Source: Reticulitermes speratus
Taxonomy: Eukaryota > Arthropoda > Insecta > Blattodea > Rhinotermitidae
Assembly (NCBI GenBank): GCA_021186555.1
Contig: JAJKFL010000011.1
Coordinates: 31,731,611 to 31,795,610 of the forward strand
Direction: 5' to 3'
Length of the DNA stretch: 64,000 nucleotides
Of this stretch, positions 34,309 to 45,545 are shown one piece after another. The translations under genes and the position numbers were made by a program. Positions within the stretch are counted from its first letter, which is position 1; each line of letters begins with the position of its first letter. The notes beneath the pieces are model-generated. The model searched no databases. It was not told the origin of the DNA and saw only the letters and a list, made by a program, of their open reading frames with translations.

Positions 34309-35427
34309 CACGACTCTGCAAAGGCACCTAAAAATTATAGGCCTACTGAACTTTGCTTGCTCAACAAACTTTTCATCACATACTCCACCACCTGAAAGAA
34401 CATTTCCTCGACAATGCTATCGTGAACGTATGTTTTAACATTCCCATGATTCCTTCCTTGTAGAAGCGTAACGTAAGTCTGAATCAGACACATTTGTGAA
34501 ACATTACGACGAAACAATGGAATTAAATTTTCTGTTAGTCAGAAATACGTAGAAAAAGTTGATAAATGAAAGGATTTTCAAATCTTACTAGATGAAATCC
34601 GTACTTTAAATAGCGATAATATTAATCGATAGCCGCAAATAACTTATTTCACGAAATAGTCATATTACACATAGTCATATTACACATAATCATATTACAC
34701 ATAATCACAATACATTTCAGTTATTCAATAAAAAATTCATTAAACCTTTCCCCGTAAATGTTCGATCATGTAACATTCTAAACAACTTTGACATTCAATC
34801 AGTAATAACAACAACAACAACAACACCAACATCAAAAAAAACATCTATCAGATTAAACAAAACCTTGATTCTGCGTTTCGATATGAGTAAACGTACATAT
34901 AGTGTCACTAATTAGACGCGGAAAATTTACAGTAATTTAAGTGCATTTAATATTTTTACACAGCGCACAAAGACACATTTCTAACGTAACCTATCAAAGC
35001 CTTTAAAGAGATGTATGATAGACTAAAATTGCACGGTATGAATAATATAACGTTTGTTGAATTATGGTTCTTGGCAGGACCATCTTTTAGATTTGAGCAT
35101 TTTGAAGAAAGTTCAAATCATACTTTATTTTGTATTAGGGCTATTCTGCCCTGTAATGTATTTCAAAATGGCAAGCAGAACAACTCTGTACAATTTCGGC
35201 TACTCAAGGTGAGAATTTCAAAACACCACAACACAATTTCGACTTTCATCAGTGACGCCCGAAGAACGAAGCTGTTATGCGTCTAGATGCAGACCCCAAA
35301 TACGACTATGTACACAACAAATGAAATTGCGCGTGTAGCGCCCTTCAAGGCCTGTAATTATCTCGTTAAACCGTGTGAACAAATGACGCAAGAAGCTTGT
35401 CTGTGTTTATTCAGCTTGTGTACCGCC
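34309..35427. other. Upstream region of gene copy A
   Basis: AT-rich and conserved in B and C. It contains short CATATTACACATAAT repeats (about 34665-34710, more units than in B and C) and an ACAACAACAAC run near 34808. An open frame at 35011-35286 is broken in B and C and is not supported. Confidence 0.5.
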
Positions 35428-35434
35428 TATATAA
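35428..35434 (+). promoter_or_regulatory. TATA box of gene copy A
   Basis: TATATAA lies 61 nt upstream of the ATG at 35489. The same context (CCGCCTATATAACCCGCTAT) is kept at 45485 and 55690. Confidence 0.7.
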
Positions 35435-35488
35435 CCCGCTATACCACGACGCACAAACTTCAGAAGTGCGAAAATCACCGGTAACAAG

Positions 35489-38400
35489 ATGGCGTCCAAA
35501 ATAATTTGCCTCGTGGCGGTGTTTTTGTGCTATGCAGGTACGTATGAGGTAGTTGTAGCGTGCACACGAAGTTGAGTGCAGGTTAGAATTGTTAAGCATT
35601 TAGTTACTGAGTTCTTTCATTTCAGTACTTTTGCATTTTGTCGAATAAGTTCAGCAAATAAAGAGATTCAAATGTAACAGGAGACGATGTATGACTTCGT
35701 ATGTTATTCTGTTCTCTCATCGTTTCCATGGAAACATGTAGTTCTTTCGTACGTGCACAGATGGCAGCTCTTTTTCCGTAAGAGCACCATCTGTGGGGTA
35801 AAGATGTAACATAATTCACTGCTATAAAGCAAGACGGCTCAGAGATAGAAAGGAAGGGGAAGTGATACAGGATAAAAGGAATTGTTCCCCTCTGAAACGC
35901 AACGGGTCTCTTCCAACAGTGTACATTAATCCGTGATTTCAGGCTTCCGCCGCGATGTAGATGAGATCTGCGCTCTTCTGGGATGACTTATTGACCCTTG
36001 ACGATGGGACCGATACGTTTTCCCGAAACGTCCGTACAGTATTACCATTCGACGCTGCATATTATCCCAGAAGAGCCCAGATCTCAGTGCACACTAATGG
36101 AATAAGTCTGGGTGACAGGATTTCCACTGCAGGTAGGCACACGGTTCCTCTCATCGCCACCAATGTGTTCAGACCAACTCTGTGCTTCTCCGACATTTTG
36201 TCCAGTGTGTGCCCCCGGCTTTTCCCGTGAGGATAAGGCTGGTTATATATGCCAACTAATGCCACGGTGAAGAATTCAGGATTTTGTTCCTCCATTCTCC
36301 TATACGTGGTGCCTATACACAGTAGTGGTAGTTTAAATCTAAGAAATTCTTGTTCATAAATTGTGCTTTATTTCATGTGCCACCCAGAAATGAAACAATA
36401 CACTACAATGCCGAAGTTATTGAAAGTACAAAGATATTTCCCCCCACACTCTGCCTAGCATGGACCTCCAACATCCACACGCCTGGCTTCTTCCACTTCC
36501 AAATTTGTAAATGCTGGATTTATTTTCTTATTTTCTGTGTTCCCGGTTTGATTTATTGACGGAGACGAGTCAATTGTAGGTAACGTGGGGCACCAGACGG
36601 AATATTGAAATTGTGTTCATTCTTTGCCTGACCCGAGTACAGCTGTTCGATAATTTAACAACGCAGATTAAGCTAAAAAGTTTGTACACGTAGAAAACAT
36701 ATACGGGAAGATATAACAAAAGGGTGCGTTCATCACTTCTCTGTTATTCTGATTATTCTTCGTCTTTCTTTTAATCTTATTTTCTTTCTTATATGTACAG
36801 CTCTTCAGTATATACGTATTCCTCTTCATCCATTTCTTTATTTATTATCATTCCTGTTGGCCCAACACCGCATTCTATTCTTACTCCTTTTCGTCTTTGT
36901 CGTCCTATTGTTGGCACTTTTCTTCCTTTCCTCTTCCTACCTGTTTTCTTTCCCTTCCTCAAACTTTCATTCATCTTCATTGTTTTCTTATTCTCTTCAA
37001 GCCTCGCTCGCTTTAAACCGGAAACAGATCCCCCTAAAAAGGTGGATGGGTCCCGCAATGTGAAGCACGCAATTCCGAAGAGGATTGTAATTCAGTTTCA
37101 TTTGCAGGTTGTCAATGCGGCCAGCGTGCAGAAGCGCGACGTGATCCAGGATCTCGTGAACGCAGCCCTGGCACCTATAGCTCAAATACAGCAACAAATT
37201 CAAGCAGGCATAAGTCAAGCGCAGATTCTGATTCAGGGCATTCAGAGCCAGATTGCAAGTGTGATAGCTTCTGTAGTAGCAGACCTGCAGGCCAGAGCTA
37301 AGGTCGTAACCGACCAGATTACAACGATCGTAGGCGAAGTCGCCAACATCCCGACATGTGCCATCGGACAGATCTCAAACGTTGCAAACATAGTGACTCA
37401 GGCAGGTATGGCGCTACATCAGTTGTTTGAATTACTTGCTACTTTCAGTGTGAAATCTTGTGAATATGGTAATGAACATACGGCTTCCATCAGAACTGTA
37501 AAATACTTTGCTTATATAACGACTACTATGCTGCACAAACAGGATTCTGTTCCATAGAAACGGATACAAGCCTACAACTATTTGTCTGTTCCCACATGTA
37601 CTTATTTATGTACACGTGTGCTTACATTCACTTACCCGTACACTCATTTAATGCCACGTAACAGCCAATTCCACGGATCACACTTCTGCTTAAGTAGCCA
37701 ACTGGTCCAGTCATTAGCTATTGAAAATAATTATTTTCCTTACACGAAGGCTGAGGTTTAGTACTTTTCCAGAACAGCCCACCTCGATCTCAATCAGCTG
37801 TATGTAGCCCACACCCACACACATTTCACCAAAACCAGTTTTGTATTATCCCATGAGGAACTTCGTGATTTGTATTCCACGCCAAATATTAGTAAGATGA
37901 TCAAGCGAAGGGCAATGAGGTGAGCGGGGCATTTAGCACGCATGAAGGAAAAGAGAAGTGCGTACAAGGTTTTGGTGGGAAACCTGAAAGAGAGGGCTTT
38001 GAAGACCTTGGCAGTGGTGGAATAATAATGTTAGAAGAAATTTAAAAATAAATAGAATGGAGGAGCATATGTCGGCTTCATATGACTCAGTATATGGACA
38101 AGTGTCCGATCTTAGCGTTCACACTATGCGGAAAATTTCTTAATTAGCCGAGAAGCTATTGGTTTCTCAAGTAGCATTATGCTCGATTGAGTTAGTTAGG
38201 AGCTCTTTGTTTCCAAAAGGCCCACCAGATTACATTCTTTCTCTCCCATTTCCACCTGAAGAAGCACACACATCCATTCACCAAAAATTTGTGAGGTTTT
38301 TTGGCCTAAAGAAGACGGACACAATGTCCAAAACACGTCACAAATATACGTAACAACACTCCCACATTACAGTCAGAATCCTTCAGACATAAAAAGGGAT

Positions 38401-40809
38401 AAGACACTAGGCACAATGTTGTGAACATCTGTCACGCCCATCAGACCTGTCGCTGTTAACCGACTGAATGGTTGTGGTTCATTGCTAGTCAGGCTCAATT
38501 TGTCACAATGTTCAGACCTGCTGTGACACTCGCTGTAAATCCTATCCAAAAGACACCAGAGGCTACTTCCTCCCTGTAAAGTCCCCGGTTTTTATAATCG
38601 ACTCTCACCTCCTTCTTGGGCCGAAGTTAAGAATGTATGGACCTATACCTCCACTTCTACTGAAGGGTCGACTATAGGGATGTATAGACGATATTTTTAT
38701 TTCTTACATTTATTACTTAAGTTATTCACGCATATATTTACAATGTTAGTTACTACTGTGCAAGTTTATTACGCCACTTCCTCCATCAGTATGGTTGACC
38801 CGTTGAATCAAGAAGTTACGTCGAATTACGTATATAAATTGAGTTCGTACCTCACAGGAAACATACTTTCTTTTAATTACAAAGACAAACCCGTTAATGC
38901 TATGTAGGAAATAATAACTGTTTATGTCAATAATCATAAGACACTAAGAATGGAGTATGTGGAAAAATGTTGAATTCTTTGTGTTAAGAGTAGCTCGCAC
39001 GTGTACATTCCACTACGCTTTAAAGCGTTTCATTTCCGTCACGTGTGTTCTCAACCTGCCGTGACTTTTTGCGTTACCAACGGCTGAACTTCCGTCTCAA
39101 AATCCCTAGGCTACTCCGGTGACGCGAATTCTAAAAAGAACGTGATTTATAATTCAACTTATTAAGGGACAGGTATAGCAAGTTAGAATCACTCACGGAA
39201 GAACGGCACTTCACCATTGCGATAAGTTGATGAGCCAGATAATAGTTTAGGAAAGGGTAAAGAAATTAAAAGCCGATCCCAGTGGCCGTCTGTTCTAAGG
39301 CGTGGGTCTTCGGCCGCTCGCTTACTAGGATCGTGGGTTCGAATCCCACCGGGGGCATGGATGTCTGTCTGTTGTGAGTGTTGTGTGTTGTAAGGTAGAG
39401 GTCTCTGCGACGGGCTGATCACTCGTCCAGAGGAGTCCTACCGACTGTGGTGTGTCTAAAGTGTGTGATCGTGAAACCTCGACGAAACGAGGAGGCCCAG
39501 GCCCATATAGGGCTGTCGAGCCATAAAAAGAAAAAAAAAATTGGAAGTTTCCCGGGAGGGGGGGGGGATAGTGATGAGTGTTTATGAATAACGCTTTTGT
39601 GATATAAAGTGTAACATGAACTGCGGTCAATGAACAGACCGATACCTACCTGAAGCAACAGAGTCAGTAAACAGAATGTCATGTGAAAGAAAGTGAACAT
39701 TACAACAAGCGGCGTAACAGCCAGCCGAAAACTTCTGAAAATTTGGAAGACAAACTTAGAAAACCAGGGCGTTAGTAGATTCATTCATGACGTGTCTGTC
39801 TTACGACAGGTCCACAGCTTCTTCCAAAGCGAGTTCTCCACAGAATGCGATTAAGTGCTTCCTCTTTGAAATTCCTGTACCTCATATTTTCCTGAAGGTC
39901 TTCCAGTTTATGCTTACGTCTTCTTCCTCCTCTTCTCTTTTCTTCTATCTTCCGTTTTAACTTTCCTTCAATAATGTGTTTAAGAAGCCAGTTCGTACAC
40001 AAGACGTGACCAATAGAGTTAACCTCACTTCGTTGTACTGTATGTACGATGTTCCTTCTTCCTTCACTCTATGTAACACTTCTTCATTTCTCACACACGA
40101 TATGTCCAACTGATACCCTCCTTCCTTCCCTAGCACCATACTTCAAAACCTTCAAGCTACTTTTTATCTACTTTCCAAAGTGTTCAATTTTCAGCGCCAT
40201 AAAAAGCTATGGTCCGAAAGGTAGCAAATGAAGACAAATATCTCCCTAATGAGTGCATTTTTGCCGAAACTTGTAGCACCTTTGTCTTATATTGTTATTA
40301 TGTTTATAATTCAAATAAACACAATCCTATTTACAGGTTACGTTTAACAATATCCAAGACGGACTTTTAGCAGAGTTAGAGCAATAACAAATCAAATACA
40401 TCAGAGATTATTGGTCTTGTTTCATTTCCGTCACTCTGTAAACTGTACTGTCATTTCGGCAGGTCAGAACATCGAATCCTGCGCCGTCACAGCGATAGGC
40501 CCTATTGTCTCCAAATTCGAAGACTTACTGAGTATAGGCGGTAATGCTGCAACACTCTTAGTGGACACCCAAACGAAGTTGACCAACGTCTCAATCTTCG
40601 ACTTCGGCAGCATCGCCACAACCGCCGCAACCGCCACGTCCAAGGGCCTGCTGCTCGTCTCCTCGCTCACATCCGATTTGGTATCGCTCTCCACACAGAT
40701 TCCGAATGTGGCCATACAGATTCCCATATGCGGAACTATCGCAGCAACGAACGCCGCCACGCAATTTCAGAAAATTCTGACGAATGTTCAGAGTTGCGTC
40801 CAGAATTGA
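35489..40809 (+). CDS. Gene copy A: secreted four-cysteine helical protein (exon 1 has an extra T)
   Basis: Exons are 35489-35537 (or -35548), 37108-37405 and 40463-40809 (stop TGA). Compared with B, exon 1 has five Ts instead of four in GTGTTTTTGTG. Splicing at the conserved CAG|GTACGT donor (35538) would therefore shift the frame. A second donor 11 nt downstream, GAG|GTAGTT at 35549, makes exon 1 60 nt long, restores phase 0 and gives a longer signal peptide joined to V-V-N-A-A-S. This is inference. Exons 2 and 3 are fully open. The four cysteines keep both C-x21-C spacings. K-R follows the predicted cleavage site, and N-V-S is a possible glycosylation site. It differs from B at 4 residues in exon 2 and 8 in exon 3. 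Either the T is a consensus error or the alternative donor is used; transcripts would decide. The function is unknown. Confidence 0.7.
35940..36090. mobile_element. Penelope-like foldback in intron 1 of copy A
   Basis: GAGATCTGCGCTCTTCTGGG is inverted as CCCAGAAGAGCCCAGATCTC about 90 nt later, with GGGACCG...CCCGAAACGTCC in the loop. The same module is at 46083-46230 and 56283-56430, and it is related to the terminal repeats at 27785 and 29460. Confidence 0.55.
36721..37010. repeat. Pyrimidine-rich tract before exon 2 of copy A
   Basis: About 290 nt of mostly C/T on the plus strand directly upstream of exon 2 (counterparts at about 46870-47160 and 57070-57350). Open frames here encode Ser/Phe/Leu-rich strings that reflect composition. 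It could act as an extended polypyrimidine region for the exon 2 acceptor at 37107. Confidence 0.5.
37850..38170 (+). mobile_element. LINE tail fragment in intron 2 of copy A
   Basis: Plus-strand relative of the 22025 and 22590 fragments (K-R-R-A-M-R-*-A-G-H-L-A-R-M type reading). Counterparts are at about 48000-48330 and 58150-58480. Confidence 0.5.
39274..39540 (+). repeat. SINE-B copy in intron 2 of copy A
   Basis: Head GATCCCAGTGGCCGTCTG, B box GTGGGTTCGAATCCCACCGG, body GATCACTCGTCCAGAGGAGT and a poly(A)-like tail. The same insertion is present in B and C, so it predates the triplication. Confidence 0.85.
39780..40140 (-). mobile_element. LINE 3' coding end in intron 2 of copy A
   Basis: The minus-strand frames read R-R-G-G-R-R-R-K-H-K-L-E-D-L-Q-E-N and E-E-A-L-N-R-I-L-W-R-T-R-F-G-R, then G-P-V-V-R-Q-T. 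This is the recurring end of an insect non-LTR element protein. One frameshift separates it from the upstream part (C-V-R-N-E-E-V-L-H-R-V-K-E-E). Present in all three units. Confidence 0.7.
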
Positions 40810-40895
40810 ACGATCTTCTTGGTAACGAGGGCGAAACATGGTGACTTAAACTGCGTTTCTGAGAACATTACTGGTCTAAAACTGTAGAACTGTAA

Positions 40896-40901
40896 AATAA
40901 A
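40896..40901 (+). terminator. Polyadenylation signal of copy A
   Basis: AATAAA lies 87 nt after the stop codon, in a 3' UTR identical between A and B over about 230 nt. Confidence 0.7.
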
Positions 40902-41063
40902 CACGTCAGATCTAACACAGAAGTCTATCTCCATTACTTTCACTTCTCATCCTGTCTGTATGTGTCAACGGATAAGTCACAAACTAGGATTCGATATACG
41001 GAATAATTAAAATCTATATTTATTTCACTAGACATGATATAAGTATTTCGATACTGGAAGAAT

Positions 41064-41095
41064 CACCACCACCACCACCACCACCATCACTGTCG
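41064..41095. repeat. (CAC)n microsatellite downstream of copy A
   Basis: Short CAC run. At the same place B (51217-51292) and C (about 61351-61460) have longer, interrupted versions, so length varies between copies. Confidence 0.85.
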
Positions 41096-41174
41096 TCATG
41101 TTACATGCTGCAAGTATTAGTTCAACAGAGGTACCGTATGTTCAAAACTACAACACACATGCACAAGGACACCA

Positions 41175-41405
41175 GCAGTGCAGTCGGTATAGCGCCTCGC
41201 TACGGTTGGACGGTCCGGGGATAGCATCCCGGTGGTGGCGAGATTTTCCACACCAGTCCAGGCTGGCCCGAGGGCCCACCCAGCCTCCTATACAATGGGT
41301 AATGGATTTCTTTCTCGGGGGTAAAGCTGTCGGAGCGTGGCGTTGATCACCCACCCCTATCTAGAGCCCCCTCTGCGTCTTCGCGGCCTGTTCTAGGGTA
41401 AACAT
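41175..41405 (+). repeat. SINE-D-like copy downstream of copy A
   Basis: Head GCAGTCGGTATAGCGCCTCG, box ACGGTCCGGGGATAGCATCC, body ending CTAGGGTAAACATTACC. Counterparts are at 51378-51603 and 61544-61770. Confidence 0.6.
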
Positions 41406-42214
41406 TACCTTTACCTTTACAAGCAAACCAGAGGTACAGCCACCACAATTGTAATTTTTTATAACGGACGTGCCAGGAAAACTTCTTACATGCTGTATAA
41501 CCGTAAACAGGGGCCCCATAAATTTTCCAAAAATCCAGGAGCCACCTCAAAATTCTAGGTGCCAAAAGGGCAATATGAAGCAAGTTCCATACTGAGGACC
41601 CACAAATCTCAGGCGCCACGGCACAAAATTCATTCTCCCGTGCAGCCTGGCGCCAGGGATTTGTAAAATAAATTAATTTCATATTCGTCCTTGCTCGTAT
41701 TATCACGAATGCAGTAGTGTGTGTGTGTGTATTTACGTATCTTCTGCACGAACTCCTTAGGATACATAAAAATTTAGGTTCTCCAGGCGGTAACTCTCAA
41801 CGTTGCGGTGACTTGGGATATGACACCGTGTAATCAGGTAGAATAGCGCGGACGTTTCAGAGGATCCTGCTGCCTCATTAAGTTCCTCTGAAAGGTTTGT
41901 ACACTTCCACCAGTCCACATGGCGCGACGTCCCAGAAGCTGTTTAGGCCCTAGACCATATAACTGCAAGTGAATGAATAAAAATAATTCTGTACTTTGAA
42001 GGACACTGGCAGGTGTAACGTGGCCTACTTTATGACAGGATTGTCACACTTTTCTTGACCGCTCGATATTTTGTTATGAATAATATATCCCCAGCGACCG
42101 AACAACAGATTGGTGAATTTAACCCGAGTCTGTTCGACCTTTCACGTGGTGCAGGCAACTACGGCGAGATTTGGTCTGCGTGCGTGCAACATGGACATTA
42201 GTAGCCTATACAAA

Positions 42215-42540
42215 ACACAGAATGAAGTGTGTGTTTGTGTGTTTGTCGCTCCAATCGCGGAGCATAGGGGCCTCCTTTCGGAGGTTGATGCGTTGATGTA
42301 GTGAGTGACCAGCCCACTGACCGCACAAGTTCTACTCAATCCTGATGTGACTGCCAGAGTCATCTGGCAGGCAGTCAGGAGACTTGGGTGAGAAATGGCC
42401 GCTGAATTTTGCTGACGAGCATTACTAGTTCTATTTATGCTCCGGATTTTTATCACCCTTAAAAATCCATCGTCCCGGTCGGGATCGAACCCGCGAACCT
42501 TGTGGGAGCACGCTAACCACTAGTCCACCGAGGGCGACTG
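42215..42540 (-). repeat. SINE-C copy, present in A and B but absent in C
   Basis: A minus-strand SINE-C lies between CAGAATGAAGT and GACTGAATAAGT. Unit C reads straight through as CAGAATGAGTAAGT at 62609-62622, an apparent empty site. Confidence 0.7.
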
Positions 42541-42876
42541 AATAAGTAAAGGCCTACGTGCAATTATATGCATGTGACAACTTTACCTGTGCATTTTATG
42601 CATTATGTGCAATAAAATGCACTGATAATCTAGGAAGAATTATAATTATTACATAAATTACAATTTTTATAATTATAACAATCAATTGACCACATAGACT
42701 AAGGCGTTGCTACCGTACCCCCACCCCCCATCCTTCCACACACAAGCTGCCTCCAAGATACAAATAATCGGTGTTCCATGTCACTGTATGGTTACATCTG
42801 TATACTTTATATGGGATCACGTGACGTTTTAATTATAAATTTACACATTTACATTATGCATTTAATTATAATCTTC

Positions 42877-43061
42877 TTCCTCTCTTGCACTACAGCCCTT
42901 GGTGGGCTTTGGCATCCCGAAGGTTACTTGGTCTTGAAGTGTGCATTTTATGGTGAGTGACCAGCCCACTGACTGCACAAATCTATTCAATCCTGATGTG
43001 ACTGCCAGAGCCATCTAGCAGTTAATCAGGACACTTGGGTGAGAAATTGCCTCTGTATTTT
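42877..43061 (-). repeat. Truncated SINE-C at the A/B junction
   Basis: It shares CCAGCCCACTGACTGCACA, CTGATGTGACTGCCAGAG and CACTTGGGTGAGAAA with SINE-C but ends abruptly where unit B begins. The same fragment is at the B/C junction (53085-53263). Confidence 0.65.
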
Positions 43062-43679
43062 AAAACAAATTAGGAAAAGTCGGCAGCGTCTAAAACTTTT
43101 GGTGTCTTCTCTCTGTTATTATCCCTGTAATTCGTGAACATTTTCAATGCAGTGTAAACACCATCACGATGTCTTTGTTTTACATTGCAAGTTAGTTACC
43201 TTTAAATCTTGAAGTTTCTGCAAACTCTCAGGGCATGCCTTACTTCTTCCATTCGTCTGCTATACCAGACATGAACAAAACATAACATAACGTAACATTC
43301 ACGCGTTACTCCACGCCACATTCATAACAAATTTTTTCATTCGCGATGATTGATGAAGACATTAAACTACCGGTTAATAAATTAATACTTTCTCATAAAC
43401 ATATCTAAAACACCTCATCTTTGCGGCGTAGAATTGAAACACATCTCACGAAAACAAGATAGGCAATGTACATATAACGCAATATTGTGGCGCGTTCGCG
43501 TAATGATTATATCTCCTCGGCTCCCAATATCAAATTTCACGTAAATCCGTCAAGTGTGAATAGCGCTGATACACGCAGACAGACGGACGGACAGAATAAC
43601 AGCCTGATACCACTTCAGTCGAAGACAGCGCATGTATGGCGATTTAATTTCGCCGCGTAATTAGACCTTCATGTAAGAA

Positions 43680-43913
43680 AGGTAAGGTTTACCCTTAGAA
43701 CAGGCCACGTAGGCCCAGAGGAGAAGTAGAAGTAGAGCTGTACCCTTTCCTCGGCGCTAGAAGAAGGTGGATGGTCAAATCCACGCCCCGACCGCTTTAC
43801 GCCCGAGAAAGAGACACGGTACACACTGTAAAATCTCGCCCCCACCAGGATTCGATCCCCAGACTGTCCAGCCCGTAGCCAGTCGCTATACTGACTGAGC
43901 TATCCCGGCCGAC
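43680..43913 (-). repeat. SINE-D type copy in unit B
   Basis: Counterpart of 32826-33103 with an internal deletion of about 40 bp after ACACACTGTAAA, shared with C. Confidence 0.6.
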
Positions 43914-44080
43914 AGATGTTCATGTAAAATGTTCGATATTTTTGCCCAGTTGTAAACAAATTTGGGGTTTCTCAACAGATTTTCATAAAAGTTTCCGATA
44001 TAAAAGTTAACGAAAATCCCTCCAGTGGGAGCGGCACTGCACATGTGGAGAGATCGACAGACGGACGGACGGGCGGGCGG

Positions 44081-44400
44081 ACATGGCGAAGGCAGTAGAT
44101 GCTTTGACGGACGGGCGGGCGGACATGACGAAGGCAGTAGATGCTTTGACGGACGGGCGGGCGGACATGACGAAGGCAGTAGGTGCTTTGACGGACGGGC
44201 GGGCGGACATGACGAAGGCAGTAGATGCTTTGACGGACGGGCGGGCGGACATGACGAAGGCAGTAGATGCTTTGACGGACGGGCGGGCGGACATGACGAA
44301 GGCAGTAGATGCTTTGACGGACGGGCGGGCGGACATGACGAAGGCAGTAGGTGCTTTGACGGACGGGCGGGCGGACATGACGAAGGCAGTAGGTGCTTTC
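44081..44400. repeat. GC-rich 42-bp minisatellite, 7.6 units (unit B)
   Basis: Same unit as at 33271 but far shorter. Unit order, including the ACATGGCGAA first unit and the GATGCT/GGTGCT variant pattern, is identical to that in C. Long open frames on both strands are by-products. Confidence 0.9.
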
Positions 44401-45484
44401 CACGACTCTGCAAAGGCAACTAAAAATTATAGGCCTACTGAACTTTGTTTGCTCAACAAACTTTCATCACATATTCCACCACCTGAAAGAACATTTCCTC
44501 GATAATGCTATCGTGAAAGTATGTTTTAACATTCCCACGATTCCTTCCCTGTAGAAGCGTAACGTAAGTCTGAATCAGACATATTTGTGAAACATTACTA
44601 CGAAACAATGGAAATAAATTTTCTGTTAGTTAGAAATACGTAGAAAAAGTTGATAAACAAAAGGATTTTCAAATCTTACTAGATAAAATCCGTACTTTAT
44701 ATAGCGATAATATTAATCGATAATCGCAAATAACATATTTCACGAAATAATCATATTACACGTAACCATATTACACTTCAGTTATTCAATAACAAATTCA
44801 TTAAATCTTTCCCCCTAAATGCTCGATCATGTAATATTCTAAAGAATTTTGACATTCAATCAGCAATAACAGCAACAACAACAACATCATCAACAACAAC
44901 GACTATCCGATTAAACAAAACCTTGATTCTGCGTTTCGTTATGCGTAAACGTACATATAGTGTCACTAAATAGACGTGGAAAATTTAGGGTAATTTAAGT
45001 GCATTTAATATCTTTACACAGCGCACAAAGACACATTTCTAACGTAACCTATCAAAGCCTTTAAAGAGATGTATGATAGACTAAAAATGCACGGTATGAA
45101 TAATATAAGGTTTGTTAAATTATGGTTCTTGGCAGGACCATCTTTTTGATTTCAGCATTTTGAAAAAAGTTCGAATCATACTCTTTTTTATATTAGGGCT
45201 ATTCTGCCCTGTAATGTATTTCAAAATGGCAAGCAGAACAACTCTGTACAATTTCGGCTACTCAAAGTGAGAATTTCAAAACACCACAACACAATTTCGA
45301 CTTTCATCAGTGACGCCCGAAGAACGAAGCTGTTATGCGTCTAGATGCAGACCCCAAATACGACTATGTACACAACAAATGAAATTGCGCGTGTAGCGCC
45401 CTTCAAGGCCTGTAATTATCTCATTAGGCCTGTGAACAAATGACGCAAGAAGCTTGTCTGTGTTTATTCAGCTTGTGTACCGCC

Positions 45485-45491
45485 TATATAA
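45485..45491 (+). promoter_or_regulatory. TATA box of gene copy B
   Basis: TATATAA lies 61 nt upstream of the ATG at 45546, in the same context as copies A and C. Confidence 0.7.
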
Positions 45492-45545
45492 CCCGCTATA
45501 CAACGACGCAAAAACTTCAGAAGCGCGAAAATCACCGGTAACAAG

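Larger units (their letters stand above)
32047..43061 (+). repeat. Tandem unit A (about 11.0 kb)
   Basis: First of three segmental copies, beginning at AAAACAAATTAGGAAAAGTC. It contains a long 42-bp minisatellite, gene copy A, two SINE-D elements, one SINE-B, LINE tails, an intronic Penelope-like foldback (35940-36090), a SINE-C and a truncated SINE-C at its right edge. It keeps about 140 bp (about 32530-32665) that B and C lack, and has about 25 minisatellite units against 7.6 in B and C. Confidence 0.9.

Noticed and set aside
33091..34331. Long open frames of up to about 400 codons on both strands (Ser/Pro/Cys-rich or Gly/Arg/Asp-rich repeats)
   Set aside because: They coincide exactly with the 42-bp minisatellite. 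Its period is divisible by three and lacks stops, so they open in several frames at once. There is no signal, splice or promoter context.
35011..35286. A 91-codon open frame upstream of copy A
   Set aside because: The same region in B and C has stops and frame changes although the DNA is otherwise well conserved, so it is not under coding constraint.
36793..37557. A 254-codon open frame covering exon 2 of copy A with a Ser/Phe/Leu-rich N terminus
   Set aside because: The upstream part is the pyrimidine-rich intron end, and the downstream part runs past the GTATGG donor. Family exon structure and phase support only 37108-37405.
39189..39422. Minus-strand frame with P-G-G-I-R-T-H-D-P-S-K-R-A
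   Set aside because: This is antisense SINE-B, repeated at 11096, 30751, 49426 and 59563; not a gene.
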